Assembly: GCA_031291095.1 (NCBI GenBank)
Contig: JARLJR010000011.1
Location: 30,144 to 94,143 of the forward strand
DNA length: 64,000 bases
Source of the DNA: Legionella sp.
GTDB lineage: Bacteria; Pseudomonadota; Gammaproteobacteria; Legionellales; Legionellaceae
Direction: 5' to 3'
Below are positions 17,434 through 27,033 of this stretch, piece by piece. The translations under genes and the position numbers were made by a program. How positions within the stretch are numbered: the stretch's first letter is position 1; the number at the start of each line of letters is the position of its first letter. A model generated the notes under the pieces. That model saw nothing but the letters and a program-made list of their open reading frames with translations, was not told the DNA's origin and ran no database searches.

Positions 17434-18894
17434 CTAGGGCTTCTTTACACCTTCTTCTATACGTCTCCCAATTTCTTGATCAATATTTTTCCAATATTGG
17501 ATTGCTCTTTCTAGTATTGGCTGAGTTACACCATTTTTCAGATGGCCAACCACGTTATTCACAAGCCTGTCTCGTTCCTCATCATTCATTACCTTTCGCA
17601 CTAATGTATTCGCTTGCCCGAAATCGTCATCATCCTTACGCAAAGTATATGCTTCACGTACTAAATCCCCATGAGCGTTCCATGTCGCTACTTCAGGATT
17701 GAGCGAACTATCAGCTACTGGGCCTCCTTTCGAGTTAGGTGTATAAACAGGATCCGCAACATGTTCAACACGCATTGCTCCGTCTTTGCTGTAACTATGG
17801 ACAGGGCATTGTGGTTTATTGACCGGTATTTGTTTGTAGTTAACACCCAATCTTGCTCGATGGGCATCAGCGTATGAAAAGACTCTCGCAAGAAGCATCT
17901 TATCAGGACTAATGCCTGTTCCTGGGACCATGTTATTTATTTCAAAGGCAACTTGTTCCATTTCCGTGTGATTATCGGTTGGATTACGATTCAAAGTAAG
18001 TTTTCCGACTTTAATAAGAGGATAATCAGCATGCGGCCAAACCTTGGTAAGATCGAAAGGATTATAGCGATAAGTTTCTGCTTCATGAAATGACATAATT
18101 TGCATGTGGAGAGTCCAGCTTGGATGATCACCACGTTTGATTGCTTCAAACAGATCACGAGTATGATAGTCGCTATCTTTTCCGGCAAGATAATCTGCCT
18201 CATCCTGGGTTAGGCATTCAATTCCTTGGTCTGTTTTAAAATGATATTTTACCCAGAATTTCTCTCCTTTTGCATTCACCCACATATACGTATGGCTTGA
18301 GAAACCATCCATGTGCCGCCAGCTTTTAGGAATACCACGATCGCCCATTAACCAAGTTACTTGATGTGCCGACTCGGGAGACAATGTCCAAAAATCCCAT
18401 TGCATGTCATGATCCCGCAAATTATTATCTGCGCGTCGTTTTTGAGAGCGAATGAAATGCTGGAATTTCATTGGATCACGTAGGAAAAAAACGGGCGTAT
18501 TGTTACCTACGAGATCGAAATTTCCCTCTGTAGTATAAAATTTCACAGCAAATCCACGCGGATCGCGCCAGGTATCTGGGCTGCCCCGCTCACCTGCAAC
18601 TGTTGAAAAACGCATGACTAGATTAGTCTTCGTTCCAAGCTGAAACACCGCGGCTTTGGTATACCTACTTAGATCTTCTGTTACTTCAAAATCCCCGAAT
18701 GCACCACTTCCTTTCGCATGTGGCTGCCGCTCAGGTATTCTTTCACGGTTAAAATTGGCCATCTGCTCAATTAGATAATGATCATGCAGAACAATAGGGC
18801 CATTCGGTCCAACAGTGAGTGAGTGCTCCGTACTAGGAACAGGTATTCCTGAATCTGTTGTTGTAAATTTTTGAGTCTTGTTTTTATCCGTCAT
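17434..18894 (-). CDS. monofunctional haem catalase
   Basis: 486 residues from the ATG ending at 18894, which has AGGGAAG seven bases upstream; an upstream in-frame ATG at 18918 is less likely. It decomposes H2O2 to water and oxygen. The distal His59 lies in [18 protein letters not shown], although most catalases have VVHAKG where this has QPHAKG. The distal Asn is in [14 protein letters not shown], and the proximal haem-Tyr motif [14 protein letters not shown] is intact. The length fits a small-subunit clade-3 enzyme. There is no signal peptide, so it is cytosolic. No adjacent regulator is present. Confidence 0.92.
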   Translation of the reverse strand: MTDKNKTQKFTTTDSGIPVPSTEHSLTVGPNGPIVLHDHYLIEQMANFNRERIPERQPHAKGSGAFGDFEVTEDLSRYTKAAVFQLGTKTNLVMRFSTVAGERGSPDTWRDPRGFAVKFYTTEGNFDLVGNNTPVFFLRDPMKFQHFIRSQKRRADNNLRDHDMQWDFWTLSPESAHQVTWLMGDRGIPKSWRHMDGFSSHTYMWVNAKGEKFWVKYHFKTDQGIECLTQDEADYLAGKDSDYHTRDLFEAIKRGDHPSWTLHMQIMSFHEAETYRYNPFDLTKVWPHADYPLIKVGKLTLNRNPTDNHTEMEQVAFEINNMVPGTGISPDKMLLARVFSYADAHRARLGVNYKQIPVNKPQCPVHSYSKDGAMRVEHVADPVYTPNSKGGPVADSSLNPEVATWNAHGDLVREAYTLRKDDDDFGQANTLVRKVMNDEERDRLVNNVVGHLKNGVTQPILERAIQYWKNIDQEIGRRIEEGVKKP

Positions 18895-19154
18895 GTTAAT
18901 ACTTCCCTTAATATTCAATCTTTGAAAAAGCCAGACTTAAAATAAGCCTAAGTTGATCTCCAATTTGTATTTAATTATATCGCTTACAAGTCTATTTCAT
19001 CTGTTTCATCAATAATAGATAAAATTTAGAGGTGTGTCGAAAATCATAATATATCAAGAGTCTAGCGAGTACATTTAAAACATGATCACTTATTCAATAA
19101 TGTAGAACCTGGTATGGCACTAGCAATGGTAAATGATATAGCACTGCCATTAAG

Positions 19155-19238
19155 ACGTCATCCCGAACGTAGTGAGGGATCTCCCGCATGTGGCTCCGTG
19201 CTTGCATCGGAGATCCCTCACTACGTTCGGGATGACGT
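19155..19238. repeat. palindromic REP-like element, family A copy 4
   Basis: A perfect-armed copy in the 18895-19403 gap. Just before it lies TATGGCACTAGCAATGG, the complement of the flank found by the copies at 13.7-14.0 kb, so the mobile unit seems larger than the palindrome. The gap has no other feature I can support. Confidence 0.88.
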
Positions 19239-19403
19239 TTTTCCTTAACCTAATGACAGTAAGTCTGGCTCCGGCCTTATTTTGGTGGTTCTATGTATTT
19301 CCTGTTTGTCTTTTAAGGTCCATGACTATTTTTTATATTGACATGCTCCTATTTTAGTTTAGATTTGCACTTCTACTTTAATAATTAAAGACATAAATGA
19401 AGC

Positions 19404-22400
19404 TTATTGAGGGTTATATTTTAAAATTTTTGAAACCATATAATAAATAGTTGGTAAAACAAAAAGAGTAAATAGTGTTCCCAAGGATAAACCACCCAAA
19501 AGTATCATTCCAATAGCCCTGCGTGATTCAGCACCGGCATCATGTGATAAAACGAGAGGGATGACGCCAAATATCATTGCGCCTGTTGTCATTAAAATGG
19601 GGCGTAATCGCATAACGCAGGATTTTTTTATTGCTTCCAGCAACGACAAACCGTCTTTTTGTAATTGATTTGCAAATTCAACAATTAAGATTCCATGTTT
19701 CGTGATTAATCCAATTAAGGTGATAAGCCCCACCTCGGTGAAAATATTTAAGGATTGACCAAAAAGGTAAGCAAATACTAAAGCTCCAGAGCAAGCCAGA
19801 GGAATAGTAATTAAGATAATTAAAGGATAAATGAAATTTTCAAATTGAATGCAGAGGATAGAATAAATAAAAAGAATTGATAATAAAAATAACAATAACG
19901 TTCGCGATGATTCATTATATGTTTTAGCGGCTCCAGACCAGCTCAATTTGTATTGGCTAGGCAGGTTTTCTTTCGCAAGACTCCAGAGAGAATCCATCCC
20001 TTTTTTAAATGATTGCTGAGGAGCTAATTGCACATGCAAGGTTGTAGATCTCATTTGATTGACGTGCTCTAAGGAGGCTGGTTGCGCCTGGTTTTTCATA
20101 GTAGCCACTGTACCTAAGGATACTCTCTGCCCTAGGGGGGTTGTAAGGTACAGTTCATCTATACTCCAGGGTTTCGTCGTGCCTTGTAAGGTTAGGTTAT
20201 AGACCACGTTATCTTTTTGAAAATTAATGGACTTATCGCCACTAAAAAAAATCTCTGTCGCTTTAGCGACTTGGGCAGGTGTAAGCCCTAGTTTTGCTAA
20301 TTTAGATTTATCGACTTCTATAGAATATCCCATGGAATCAAGGCGTAAATCATGGCGTATTGATTCGAATGATTTATTACGAGCAAGTAAGGCTTTAAGC
20401 TGCTCTGTTTTATTATACAACTGAGCATAGCCATCCGTAGTGGATAGAACAAGTTCTAACTCATTTCCATTCATTTCACTATCAGTTCCAGGTAAACCAT
20501 CATCCCAGCTCCACACCGTAGCATCAATCGAATTTAGTTTAGCCATGGGTGGCCTAAGCGACTCAACAATTTCTGTTGCTGAACGCTCCCTCTTAGCGTG
20601 AGGTTTTAAGGGTAAAATAATATTACTCCCCCACTCTCCAGAAAAAGTTAATTGATTTTTAGCCTCAGCAAGCGTTCCAATTGCATGCTCCATCTGCTTA
20701 CCCTTTGCCTCCATGTCATTGACATTTTCGCCTATGGAACGTGGTGTAAAAACACCGATTAAACCTCGATCTTCTTTAGGTGCCGTTTCCCGAGGAAGTA
20801 ACTGATAAAAAAATAGACTTATCCCCACGGTCATAAAAACGATGAAAATAGTTAACTTTGTTTTATAGAGCGTTGAAGACAAGAGATTAATATAATGTTT
20901 TGAAAGCTTATCCAACATTACATCAATCTTAGGCCAAATTTGTTTTGTATTTTTAGAGAGTAGACTGGAACACATCAAGGGGGATAATGTCAGCGCGATT
21001 ACTCCAGAGATAAATACACTTCCTGCCAAGGCAACTGCAAACTCAATAAATAATTGCCCAACCATACCATCAATAAATGCCAAGGGAGCATAGACACTAG
21101 CCAATGTGAACGTCATAGCAACAATCGCAAAACTTATTTGCTTCGCCCCCTTCAAGGCAGCCTCCATGGAAGAAAGCCCCTCTTCAATATAACGCCATAT
21201 ATTTTCCAAAACGATAATGGCATCATCCACTACTAACCCTACCGCAAGCACCATAGCAAGCAGTGTCATTTGATTGATACTAAAACCACATAGTTTTAAA
21301 AAAAGTAATGAGCCTAATAAGGAAATAGGTATCGTTACTAAAGGGATCAGGATGGAACGTATATTCCTTAGAAAAAGAAATACGATAACAAGAACTAAGA
21401 GAATTGATTCAAAGATGGATGATTTGATGTTTTTTAATGAGGCACGGATAAATTCTGATTGATCAATAATGACCCTTATCTTCATATCATCAGGTAAGGC
21501 TTTTTTTAATGCCTTAAGTTCTTTACGAATCGCTTGAGATACTTCGAGTGGATTGGCATCATTTGCGCGCTCAATGGATAAAACCACACCTGACTGTCCG
21601 TTAACTTTAATTTGAAATTGGCTATCGTCCGTTTTTAATCGAATCTGAGCTAATGATTTAAGAAAAACAGGGTTATTATTTACGGTTTTTATTAGTAAAT
21701 TTTGATAATCTTTAGCCGTTTTTAAATCAAATTCCAGCGTTGTTGGGATTTTATTCTGATATTTTCCGGCTGGGAGCGATAAACGATTAGCAGCAATTGC
21801 ATTGGCCACTTCATCCGCATTGATACCAAAAGCATATAATTTCTTGGGATCTAAATTAATCTCATAAGTATAAGGGCGTCCCCACACTGAGACTGAGGCA
21901 ACACCGTTCACGCTGCGAAACGCATTTTTCAAATTGAGCTGCGCATAATGAGTCAGTTCACCAAAACTTAAAGAACGAGACTCTATAGAAAGCCCAATAA
22001 ACGGCAAACCATCGGACGGATTCTGACGCTCAATTTTCGGTGCTTTTATGTTTTCAGGCAAGAAAGCACGGGCTAATCCTGCTGCCTCTTGAGTTGCATT
22101 GAGCGCCCTATCCATAACGGTGCCTGGTCGAAATACTAATTTAATATGAGAAAAACCAGCATTTGATCGAGAAGTCATTAATTCGAGCCCCTCCACGCCA
22201 GCAAGTTGTTCTTCAAGAGGATTAGTCACCGCAGATTCAACCAATTGAGGACTTGCATTCGCATAGCTGGTATTTACAGTAATAACAGGGAAACTAATCT
22301 CTGGATATTCCCTAATAGCTAATGAGTGATAGCAAAGTATTCCAACCAGAGCAATCAGAAGATTAAGAATAATGGCAATAACCGGATGCTTTAAGAAATA

Positions 22401-22415
22401 GGTTGTCACATTCAT
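19404..22415 (-). CDS. RND-family efflux pump inner-membrane transporter
   Basis: 1003 residues with the HAE-type RND layout: TM1 at ~12-30, a large periplasmic loop, a TM2-6 block (~330-470), TM7 (~520), a second periplasmic loop and TM8-12 (~840-1000). The proton-relay aspartates sit in LVVDDAIIVLENIW. The substrate loop begins IREYPEISFPVITV as in the AcrB/MexF type. It exports small molecules by proton antiport with the adaptor encoded 10 bases upstream. No outer-membrane channel gene is adjacent, so it must borrow one. Substrate unknown. Confidence 0.9.
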   Translation of the reverse strand: MNVTTYFLKHPVIAIILNLLIALVGILCYHSLAIREYPEISFPVITVNTSYANASPQLVESAVTNPLEEQLAGVEGLELMTSRSNAGFSHIKLVFRPGTVMDRALNATQEAAGLARAFLPENIKAPKIERQNPSDGLPFIGLSIESRSLSFGELTHYAQLNLKNAFRSVNGVASVSVWGRPYTYEINLDPKKLYAFGINADEVANAIAANRLSLPAGKYQNKIPTTLEFDLKTAKDYQNLLIKTVNNNPVFLKSLAQIRLKTDDSQFQIKVNGQSGVVLSIERANDANPLEVSQAIRKELKALKKALPDDMKIRVIIDQSEFIRASLKNIKSSIFESILLVLVIVFLFLRNIRSILIPLVTIPISLLGSLLFLKLCGFSINQMTLLAMVLAVGLVVDDAIIVLENIWRYIEEGLSSMEAALKGAKQISFAIVAMTFTLASVYAPLAFIDGMVGQLFIEFAVALAGSVFISGVIALTLSPLMCSSLLSKNTKQIWPKIDVMLDKLSKHYINLLSSTLYKTKLTIFIVFMTVGISLFFYQLLPRETAPKEDRGLIGVFTPRSIGENVNDMEAKGKQMEHAIGTLAEAKNQLTFSGEWGSNIILPLKPHAKRERSATEIVESLRPPMAKLNSIDATVWSWDDGLPGTDSEMNGNELELVLSTTDGYAQLYNKTEQLKALLARNKSFESIRHDLRLDSMGYSIEVDKSKLAKLGLTPAQVAKATEIFFSGDKSINFQKDNVVYNLTLQGTTKPWSIDELYLTTPLGQRVSLGTVATMKNQAQPASLEHVNQMRSTTLHVQLAPQQSFKKGMDSLWSLAKENLPSQYKLSWSGAAKTYNESSRTLLLFLLSILFIYSILCIQFENFIYPLIILITIPLACSGALVFAYLFGQSLNIFTEVGLITLIGLITKHGILIVEFANQLQKDGLSLLEAIKKSCVMRLRPILMTTGAMIFGVIPLVLSHDAGAESRRAIGMILLGGLSLGTLFTLFVLPTIYYMVSKILKYNPQ

Positions 22416-22425
22416 TTTAAGTTAT

Positions 22426-23493
22426 TTATCCCGGTATTTTATTCTTAGGTTGATAAATCGACACGTCCATTTCTGGAGATAATCGCTCGGGATTTTTTAT
22501 AATCACCTGATCATTAGGCTTTAATCCTGAAATAATTTCTACAGTATCTTTTTCTTTAATACCCGATTTGACGTTCACAAGTTCAATACGATTATTAATG
22601 ACCTTGTAAAGAGAGAGCTTCCCTTCTTTGAGAAATAATGCCTGAACCGGCGCCACTAATACCTGTTTTTTTTCCTTAATGAGGAGCTTTGCATAAATAG
22701 TGTCGCCGATAATGCAATCGTCACAGCGAATATCAACTTCTGCGGGGCACATATGCGTTTCAGCATCCATCATTTGCTGTAAATGAGATAGATGGTACTT
22801 CTGCTTTTTAATATAAACGATTTGCTTTTCTTTAATTTGATGAAGGTAGTGACAAGGAATATCCAGGTCAACCGCTATATTTAAAGGATCATAAACAGTA
22901 ACAACCACGTCTCCTGTTTTAACTTGCGACCCATCCCTGATTTTGAACGTACTGACAATCCCATCAAATGGAGAATAAAAACGCAAGTTCTCTACTTCGT
23001 TTTTCGTTTTTGCTGCTTCTTTTTGGGCATTTATCCATTGTTGTTTTTTTTCTTCAAGCTCTCTTATGCTGACAAATCCTTTGCTTTTCAATTGTAGGAA
23101 TCGATTATAATGAGCTTCTGAGATTGCGGCTGTATCTTTTGATAACTGGTAATTTTTTTCAACTTCTGGATTAATAATCTGAGCAATTAAATCCCCTTTT
23201 TTAACTGCTTGACCTGATGAACAATTTGCTTCTAACAAACCAGGCGCTTTCGCTGTCAATAAAGTGGCATGCTTGGGGTGTATCGTACCTATAAGTTTAA
23301 TGGTCTTTTTAAGCGATGTTGGCTTTACTATTGTAGTTTCAACTACCTTAAGCGATTTTTTTGGAATAGATGCGGGACGATGAAATAAATAAAAGCTCAG
23401 CACCACTGCCAGCGAAATCACCATTAAAATCGATAGATTTCTTAGCCATTTTTTAGATTTCCATAGGGTATTGACTGCTAATTTGAACCTCAA
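22426..23493 (-). CDS. RND periplasmic adaptor (membrane fusion protein)
   Basis: 355 residues, first gene of a two-gene operon with the RND transporter. An N-terminal hydrophobic anchor (~19-37, LSILMVISLAVVLSFYLF) precedes a lipoyl/barrel-sandwich half (GTIHPKHATLLTAKAPGLL...VKKGDLIAQI). An alpha-hairpin follows (~110-150), then the second half-motif (FYSPFDGIVSTFKIRDGSQVKTGDVV) and beta-barrel/MP domains. The 23494-23575 gap upstream would contain its promoter. Confidence 0.88.
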   Translation of the reverse strand: MRFKLAVNTLWKSKKWLRNLSILMVISLAVVLSFYLFHRPASIPKKSLKVVETTIVKPTSLKKTIKLIGTIHPKHATLLTAKAPGLLEANCSSGQAVKKGDLIAQIINPEVEKNYQLSKDTAAISEAHYNRFLQLKSKGFVSIRELEEKKQQWINAQKEAAKTKNEVENLRFYSPFDGIVSTFKIRDGSQVKTGDVVVTVYDPLNIAVDLDIPCHYLHQIKEKQIVYIKKQKYHLSHLQQMMDAETHMCPAEVDIRCDDCIIGDTIYAKLLIKEKKQVLVAPVQALFLKEGKLSLYKVINNRIELVNVKSGIKEKDTVEIISGLKPNDQVIIKNPERLSPEMDVSIYQPKNKIPG

Positions 23494-23575
23494 TGTATTC
23501 TCCTAATTGAGTTAATCAAATATGTTTGCAGTGCAATTTACCACAAATTCGGGCGTTAATTAATCATAAATTAGT

Positions 23576-23824
23576 TTATAAACGTAAAGTTTTTGCTCTT
23601 AGCTCTTCTAAATCAAGCTCATCCGAAAGAAGATGGAAAACCTCATTGTGAATTTTTCCCAATTTATCGGGACTGATTTGTATTCGAGGCAAACCAGGAA
23701 TCAAACTGATGATTGCACTTGCTGCAACAAGAAATATTTCAAAAGGCACAGGAGCACGAGCCGCCAGAGGAACTGAAATAGTGGCTAAAAAAAGTAAAAA
23801 AATAGATAGTTCAATAAAACTCAT
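23576..23824 (-). pseudogene. internally deleted CPA1 (NhaP-type) Na+/H+ antiporter remnant
   Basis: 82 residues. The first ~50 match the start of CPA1 sodium-proton antiporters: a hydrophobic helix, then FEIFLVAASAIISLIPGLPRIQISPD, where the family has 'GLIPGLP.v.l.P'. The last ~28 (GKIHNEVFHLLSDELDLEEL) match the very C-terminus of the same family (dEvlr.LerELDLEE). Some 400-450 residues between these ends are missing, yet the frame is kept. It cannot transport. GAGG before the ATG suggests it may still be translated. Confidence 0.6.
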
Positions 23825-23983
23825 TTGGCCTCGTTGTTCTATATTTTACACCAATATATTGTGCATTTCATTTTGCTACCTGAAATACGCACAACCAACT
23901 GTCCAATAAAAACACATATTAATGGGGTTTTATGCTACAATTCTTTGAATTTTAGCTTATTGACGTATAAACAGGTTAATCTT

Positions 23984-25663
23984 ATGCCAAAGAATGTATG
24001 GGTCTATTCAGGAACAAGCACCACCTACAAAGGAGACGTTGATGTACAGCAATTACAACAAACCAAGCTTAATCCAAAGACTAACTTAATTGAACAAGGC
24101 ACCTTATTTGTTGGTGAAAATCAGGCGGTCGCCTTAGAACTCATTACCCAAGACACCCAAAGACGCAGAGCCGATAAGGTATGGGTTTATTCAGGAACAA
24201 GCATCGCCTACAAAGAAGCATTTGATGTGCAACAATTACAACAAATCAAGCTTAATCCAAAGGCTGGCTTCATTGAACAAGGCACCTTGTTTGTTGGCGA
24301 AAACCAGGCTGTCGCCGTAGAACTCATTACCCGAGCCACCCAAAGACAACGTGCCGAAATATGGGTCTATCTAGGAACAGGCATCGCCTACGAAGAAAAC
24401 CTTAATGTGCAGCAATTGCAACAACCCCAAGTTAATCCAAAGACTGGCCTCATTGAGCAAGGCACTATATTTGTTGGCGAAAATCAGACGGTCGCCTTAG
24501 AACTTATTACCCGAGCCGCGCAAAAACAACGGGCTGCCAATGTCTGGGTCTATTTAGGAACAAGCATCGCCTACAAAGAAGCATTTGATGTGCAACAATT
24601 ACAACAAATCAAGCTTAATCCAAAAACTGGCTTCATTGAGCAAGGCACCTTATTTATTGGCGAAAATCAGGCGGCTACCTTAGAACTCATTACCCGCAAC
24701 GCAAAAAAACTCCGTGCCGCTAATGTCTGGGTCTATTTAGGAACAGGCATCACCTACGAAGGAAGCGTTGATGCGCTGCAATTACAACAAATCAAGCTTA
24801 ATCCAAAAACTGGTTTAATTGAACAGGGCACCTTATTTGTTGGCGAAAATCAGCCAGTCATCTTAGAACTCATTACCTGTGCCACCCAAAGACGCCGTGC
24901 CGCTAATGTCTGGGTCTATTTAGGAACAGGCATCGCCTACAAAGAAGCATTTGATTTGCAGCAATTACAACATACCAAGGTTAATCCAACGACTGGCTTC
25001 ATTGAGCAAGGCGCCCTATTGGTGGGCGAAAATCAAACGGTCGTCTTAGAATTCATTACCCGATCCACCCAAAGACAACGTGCCGAAATATGGGTCTATT
25101 TAGGAACAGGCATCGCCTACGAAGGAAACCTTAATGTGCTGCAATTACAACAAATCAAGCTTAATCCAAAGACTGGTTTAATTGAACAAGGCACCTTATT
25201 TGTTGGCGAAAATCAGACGGTCACTTTAGAACGCATTACCCAAGACACTCAAAGAGTTCGTGCTACTAATGTATGGGTCTATTTAGAAACAGGCATCGTC
25301 TACAAGGGAAGAGTTGATGTGCTGCAATTACAACAAATCCAGCTCAATCCAAAGACGGGTTTAATTGAACAGGGCACCTTATTTGTTGGCGAAAATCAGG
25401 GGGTCACCTTAGAATTCATTACCCAGGCCACGCAAAGAAAACGAGCTAAAAGACAGAACAGACACACAGAAGAAAGACTATTTGATGAGGACTTGAGCAG
25501 TGCATTTACTCCGCTACAAAAACAAAAAACCCGGGAAACATCTGATGATAACATTGGTCATTCGATGAGGTTAACTTTTTTTGGAGATTATAGGGTACCT
25601 GATGGTGTTACAGGGTCTAGAACTCAGGATGATGCTCGAATCTTGGGGAAAAGTCAGATTTGA
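23984..25663 (+). CDS. protein of eight tandem 60/61-residue repeats, function unknown
   Basis: 559 residues from the ATG at 23984 (AGG upstream); a longer frame from 23825 crosses the promoter region and is rejected. Eight near-identical repeats span residues ~5-490. Each begins V/IWVYLGTGIAY and continues LQLQQIKLNPKTGLIEQG, TLFVGENQ, LELIT and a basic end (RRRAA). Each unit looks like several beta strands with a short charged helix. The unique ~65-residue tail (RHTEERLFDEDLSSAF...) is polar with acidic residues. There is no signal peptide. The family is unknown to me. A TACAAT -10-like site lies at 23936-23941. Confidence 0.75.
   Translation: MPKNVWVYSGTSTTYKGDVDVQQLQQTKLNPKTNLIEQGTLFVGENQAVALELITQDTQRRRADKVWVYSGTSIAYKEAFDVQQLQQIKLNPKAGFIEQGTLFVGENQAVAVELITRATQRQRAEIWVYLGTGIAYEENLNVQQLQQPQVNPKTGLIEQGTIFVGENQTVALELITRAAQKQRAANVWVYLGTSIAYKEAFDVQQLQQIKLNPKTGFIEQGTLFIGENQAATLELITRNAKKLRAANVWVYLGTGITYEGSVDALQLQQIKLNPKTGLIEQGTLFVGENQPVILELITCATQRRRAANVWVYLGTGIAYKEAFDLQQLQHTKVNPTTGFIEQGALLVGENQTVVLEFITRSTQRQRAEIWVYLGTGIAYEGNLNVLQLQQIKLNPKTGLIEQGTLFVGENQTVTLERITQDTQRVRATNVWVYLETGIVYKGRVDVLQLQQIQLNPKTGLIEQGTLFVGENQGVTLEFITQATQRKRAKRQNRHTEERLFDEDLSSAFTPLQKQKTRETSDDNIGHSMRLTFFGDYRVPDGVTGSRTQDDARILGKSQI
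23996..25450 (+). repeat. coding tandem repeat array, 8 units of 180/183 bp
   Basis: Unit starts are at 23996, 24179, 24359, 24542, 24725, 24908, 25088 and 25271 (spacings 183, 180, 183, 183, 183, 180, 183). The two 180-bp units (2 and 6) both end RAE-IWVY, and units 2/6 and 3/7 resemble each other, with a 729-bp offset. That points to duplication of a four-unit block. Divergence between units is scattered, so the array is not brand new. Confidence 0.9.
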
Positions 25664-25668
25664 GCATC
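25631..25668. terminator. hairpin spanning the stop codon of the repeat-protein gene
   Basis: GATGCTCGAATCT and AGATTTGAGCATC form a near-perfect stem around a 12-base loop. The stop TGA at 25661-25663 lies in the right arm. It separates two convergent genes. No T-run follows. Confidence 0.45.
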
Positions 25669-25683
25669 CTTCTGAATGGCTCA

Positions 25684-26895
25684 TTATCTCAGCGTCAAAT
25701 TAGATAGTGCTTCCATATTTCGTGAGCGATACGCAAGATAATGATTTAAGCTGTCTTTAGTCATTGTTTCACGCGTCTGATCCGCTTTCGCAAACTCTTC
25801 TAACCATCGTTCACGAAATGCAGGAAGGCCATCCAATAAAAGTTGCATCTGGGCTGTTTCTTCTGGACTTCCCTTAAAATACTGTATGGAATGCTTCAAA
25901 ATTCTTTTTAATGAATTGTATTTAACACTTGTGCCATCTATAGAGCATTCCACTAGATCATCAGAATCACTCAGTAATGCCTGTATCACCCGATTATAAA
26001 ACCCAGATTGGGAGTAACGTAATACCTGAGGCGAAGGAAAAAAGAAATACTCCCATTGCCCGTTCACTGCATTAAAATGGGGAAATCTCAAGGTAAGTTC
26101 TTTGAGCTGTTTTGCATCATTTTTTAATAATTCTTTTAAATACAATATGCCCAAGGTGCCACACTCTAAACGCTGCGATTGAGGTAGCGTAAAAGGCCAT
26201 TTAGACTGAGGCAAGAAAATCACTGGCGAAGTACTCGGTGTATAACACATCGTAGGAAGATCTTGAGGTACTATTTCTTTTCTTACATCGGTATGACTCC
26301 ATTGGACGGGTTTAATAATCGCATCCGAAGTAATAATAAATACTTCAAAATGCCCCTTACCTGAGGCATGGCCATTAGTAAAAAAATATCCCATCGTTTG
26401 CTCTGATGCTAATGAAGCCTGGATCTGTTTCATTTCCTCTATGGCTTGTGCCTTATTCATCCAAACGTCACCGGCTTTAATTCGTTCTTCTAATAAGGCA
26501 ACAAGTTTTTCAATGTTTTCATCTATATTCTGTTGAATAACACCAAAAAACCAAAACTTTTGGGCTGCTTGATAAAATGCCTCAGGGGAAGAACTCCAAG
26601 ATAATTTCTCTTCGTTAAAAAAAGCATAAAGAGGAGCCAGCATAGAATCCTGGTTTCCTGGCCAACGTCTTTTAAAGTAAACGCCATATTTTTTATTAGC
26701 ATCTTTCAATGAATCAATCTCAGATTGCATTGCCATGATTGCAGTATCTTTTGGAAAATCGCTGTTTGCTCCATTTACCAAAATACTAATGTCTTTTTGA
26801 GAATAATATTCAACAATAGATTTTAAATCGGAAGCTTTTAATTGATAGGAAGTTTTATCTCCTTGAAAGAAAGAGGCTTTATTAATTAAAGGCAT
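25684..26895 (-). CDS. effector candidate, possible CE-clan cysteine protease
   Basis: 403 residues, ATG preceded by GAGGAG. No strong family call. A segment near residues ~170-250 has the order of CE-clan (SENP/YopJ-like) catalytic residues. A His lies in a strand (GHFEVFIITSD) with acidic residues following. Further on is a Gln five to six residues before a Cys-Gly at a helix start (LPQSQRLECGTLGILYLKELL), which resembles 'Q.....CG.....L..L'. If real, it would be a deubiquitinase, deSUMOylase or acetyltransferase acting in the host. There is no signal peptide. The C-terminus (RSRNMEALSNLTLR) is polar. The neighbours on both sides are also effector-like. Confidence 0.55.
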   Translation of the reverse strand: MPLINKASFFQGDKTSYQLKASDLKSIVEYYSQKDISILVNGANSDFPKDTAIMAMQSEIDSLKDANKKYGVYFKRRWPGNQDSMLAPLYAFFNEEKLSWSSSPEAFYQAAQKFWFFGVIQQNIDENIEKLVALLEERIKAGDVWMNKAQAIEEMKQIQASLASEQTMGYFFTNGHASGKGHFEVFIITSDAIIKPVQWSHTDVRKEIVPQDLPTMCYTPSTSPVIFLPQSKWPFTLPQSQRLECGTLGILYLKELLKNDAKQLKELTLRFPHFNAVNGQWEYFFFPSPQVLRYSQSGFYNRVIQALLSDSDDLVECSIDGTSVKYNSLKRILKHSIQYFKGSPEETAQMQLLLDGLPAFRERWLEEFAKADQTRETMTKDSLNHYLAYRSRNMEALSNLTLR

Positions 26896-27033
26896 GTTAA
26901 TGCTCCTCTGGAAGCAAGATTTTTGAGCCTATTTTAACACAAATTGACTTAAATTTATCAGCTCAAGCGGTTCTGAGTTTAAAAAAATATATGCTCTTCT
27001 ATAAATATAATATGTACCCACAGTGCATAACAA

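Noticed and set aside
23825-23983. N-terminal extension of the repeat protein to 612 residues
   Set aside because: It would cross the promoter region and adds 53 residues unlike the rest; the ATG at 23984 starts just before the first repeat.
23996-25450. Regular 180/183-bp repeats as a possible CRISPR array
   Set aside because: The repeat unit is long, fully coding and has no unique spacers.
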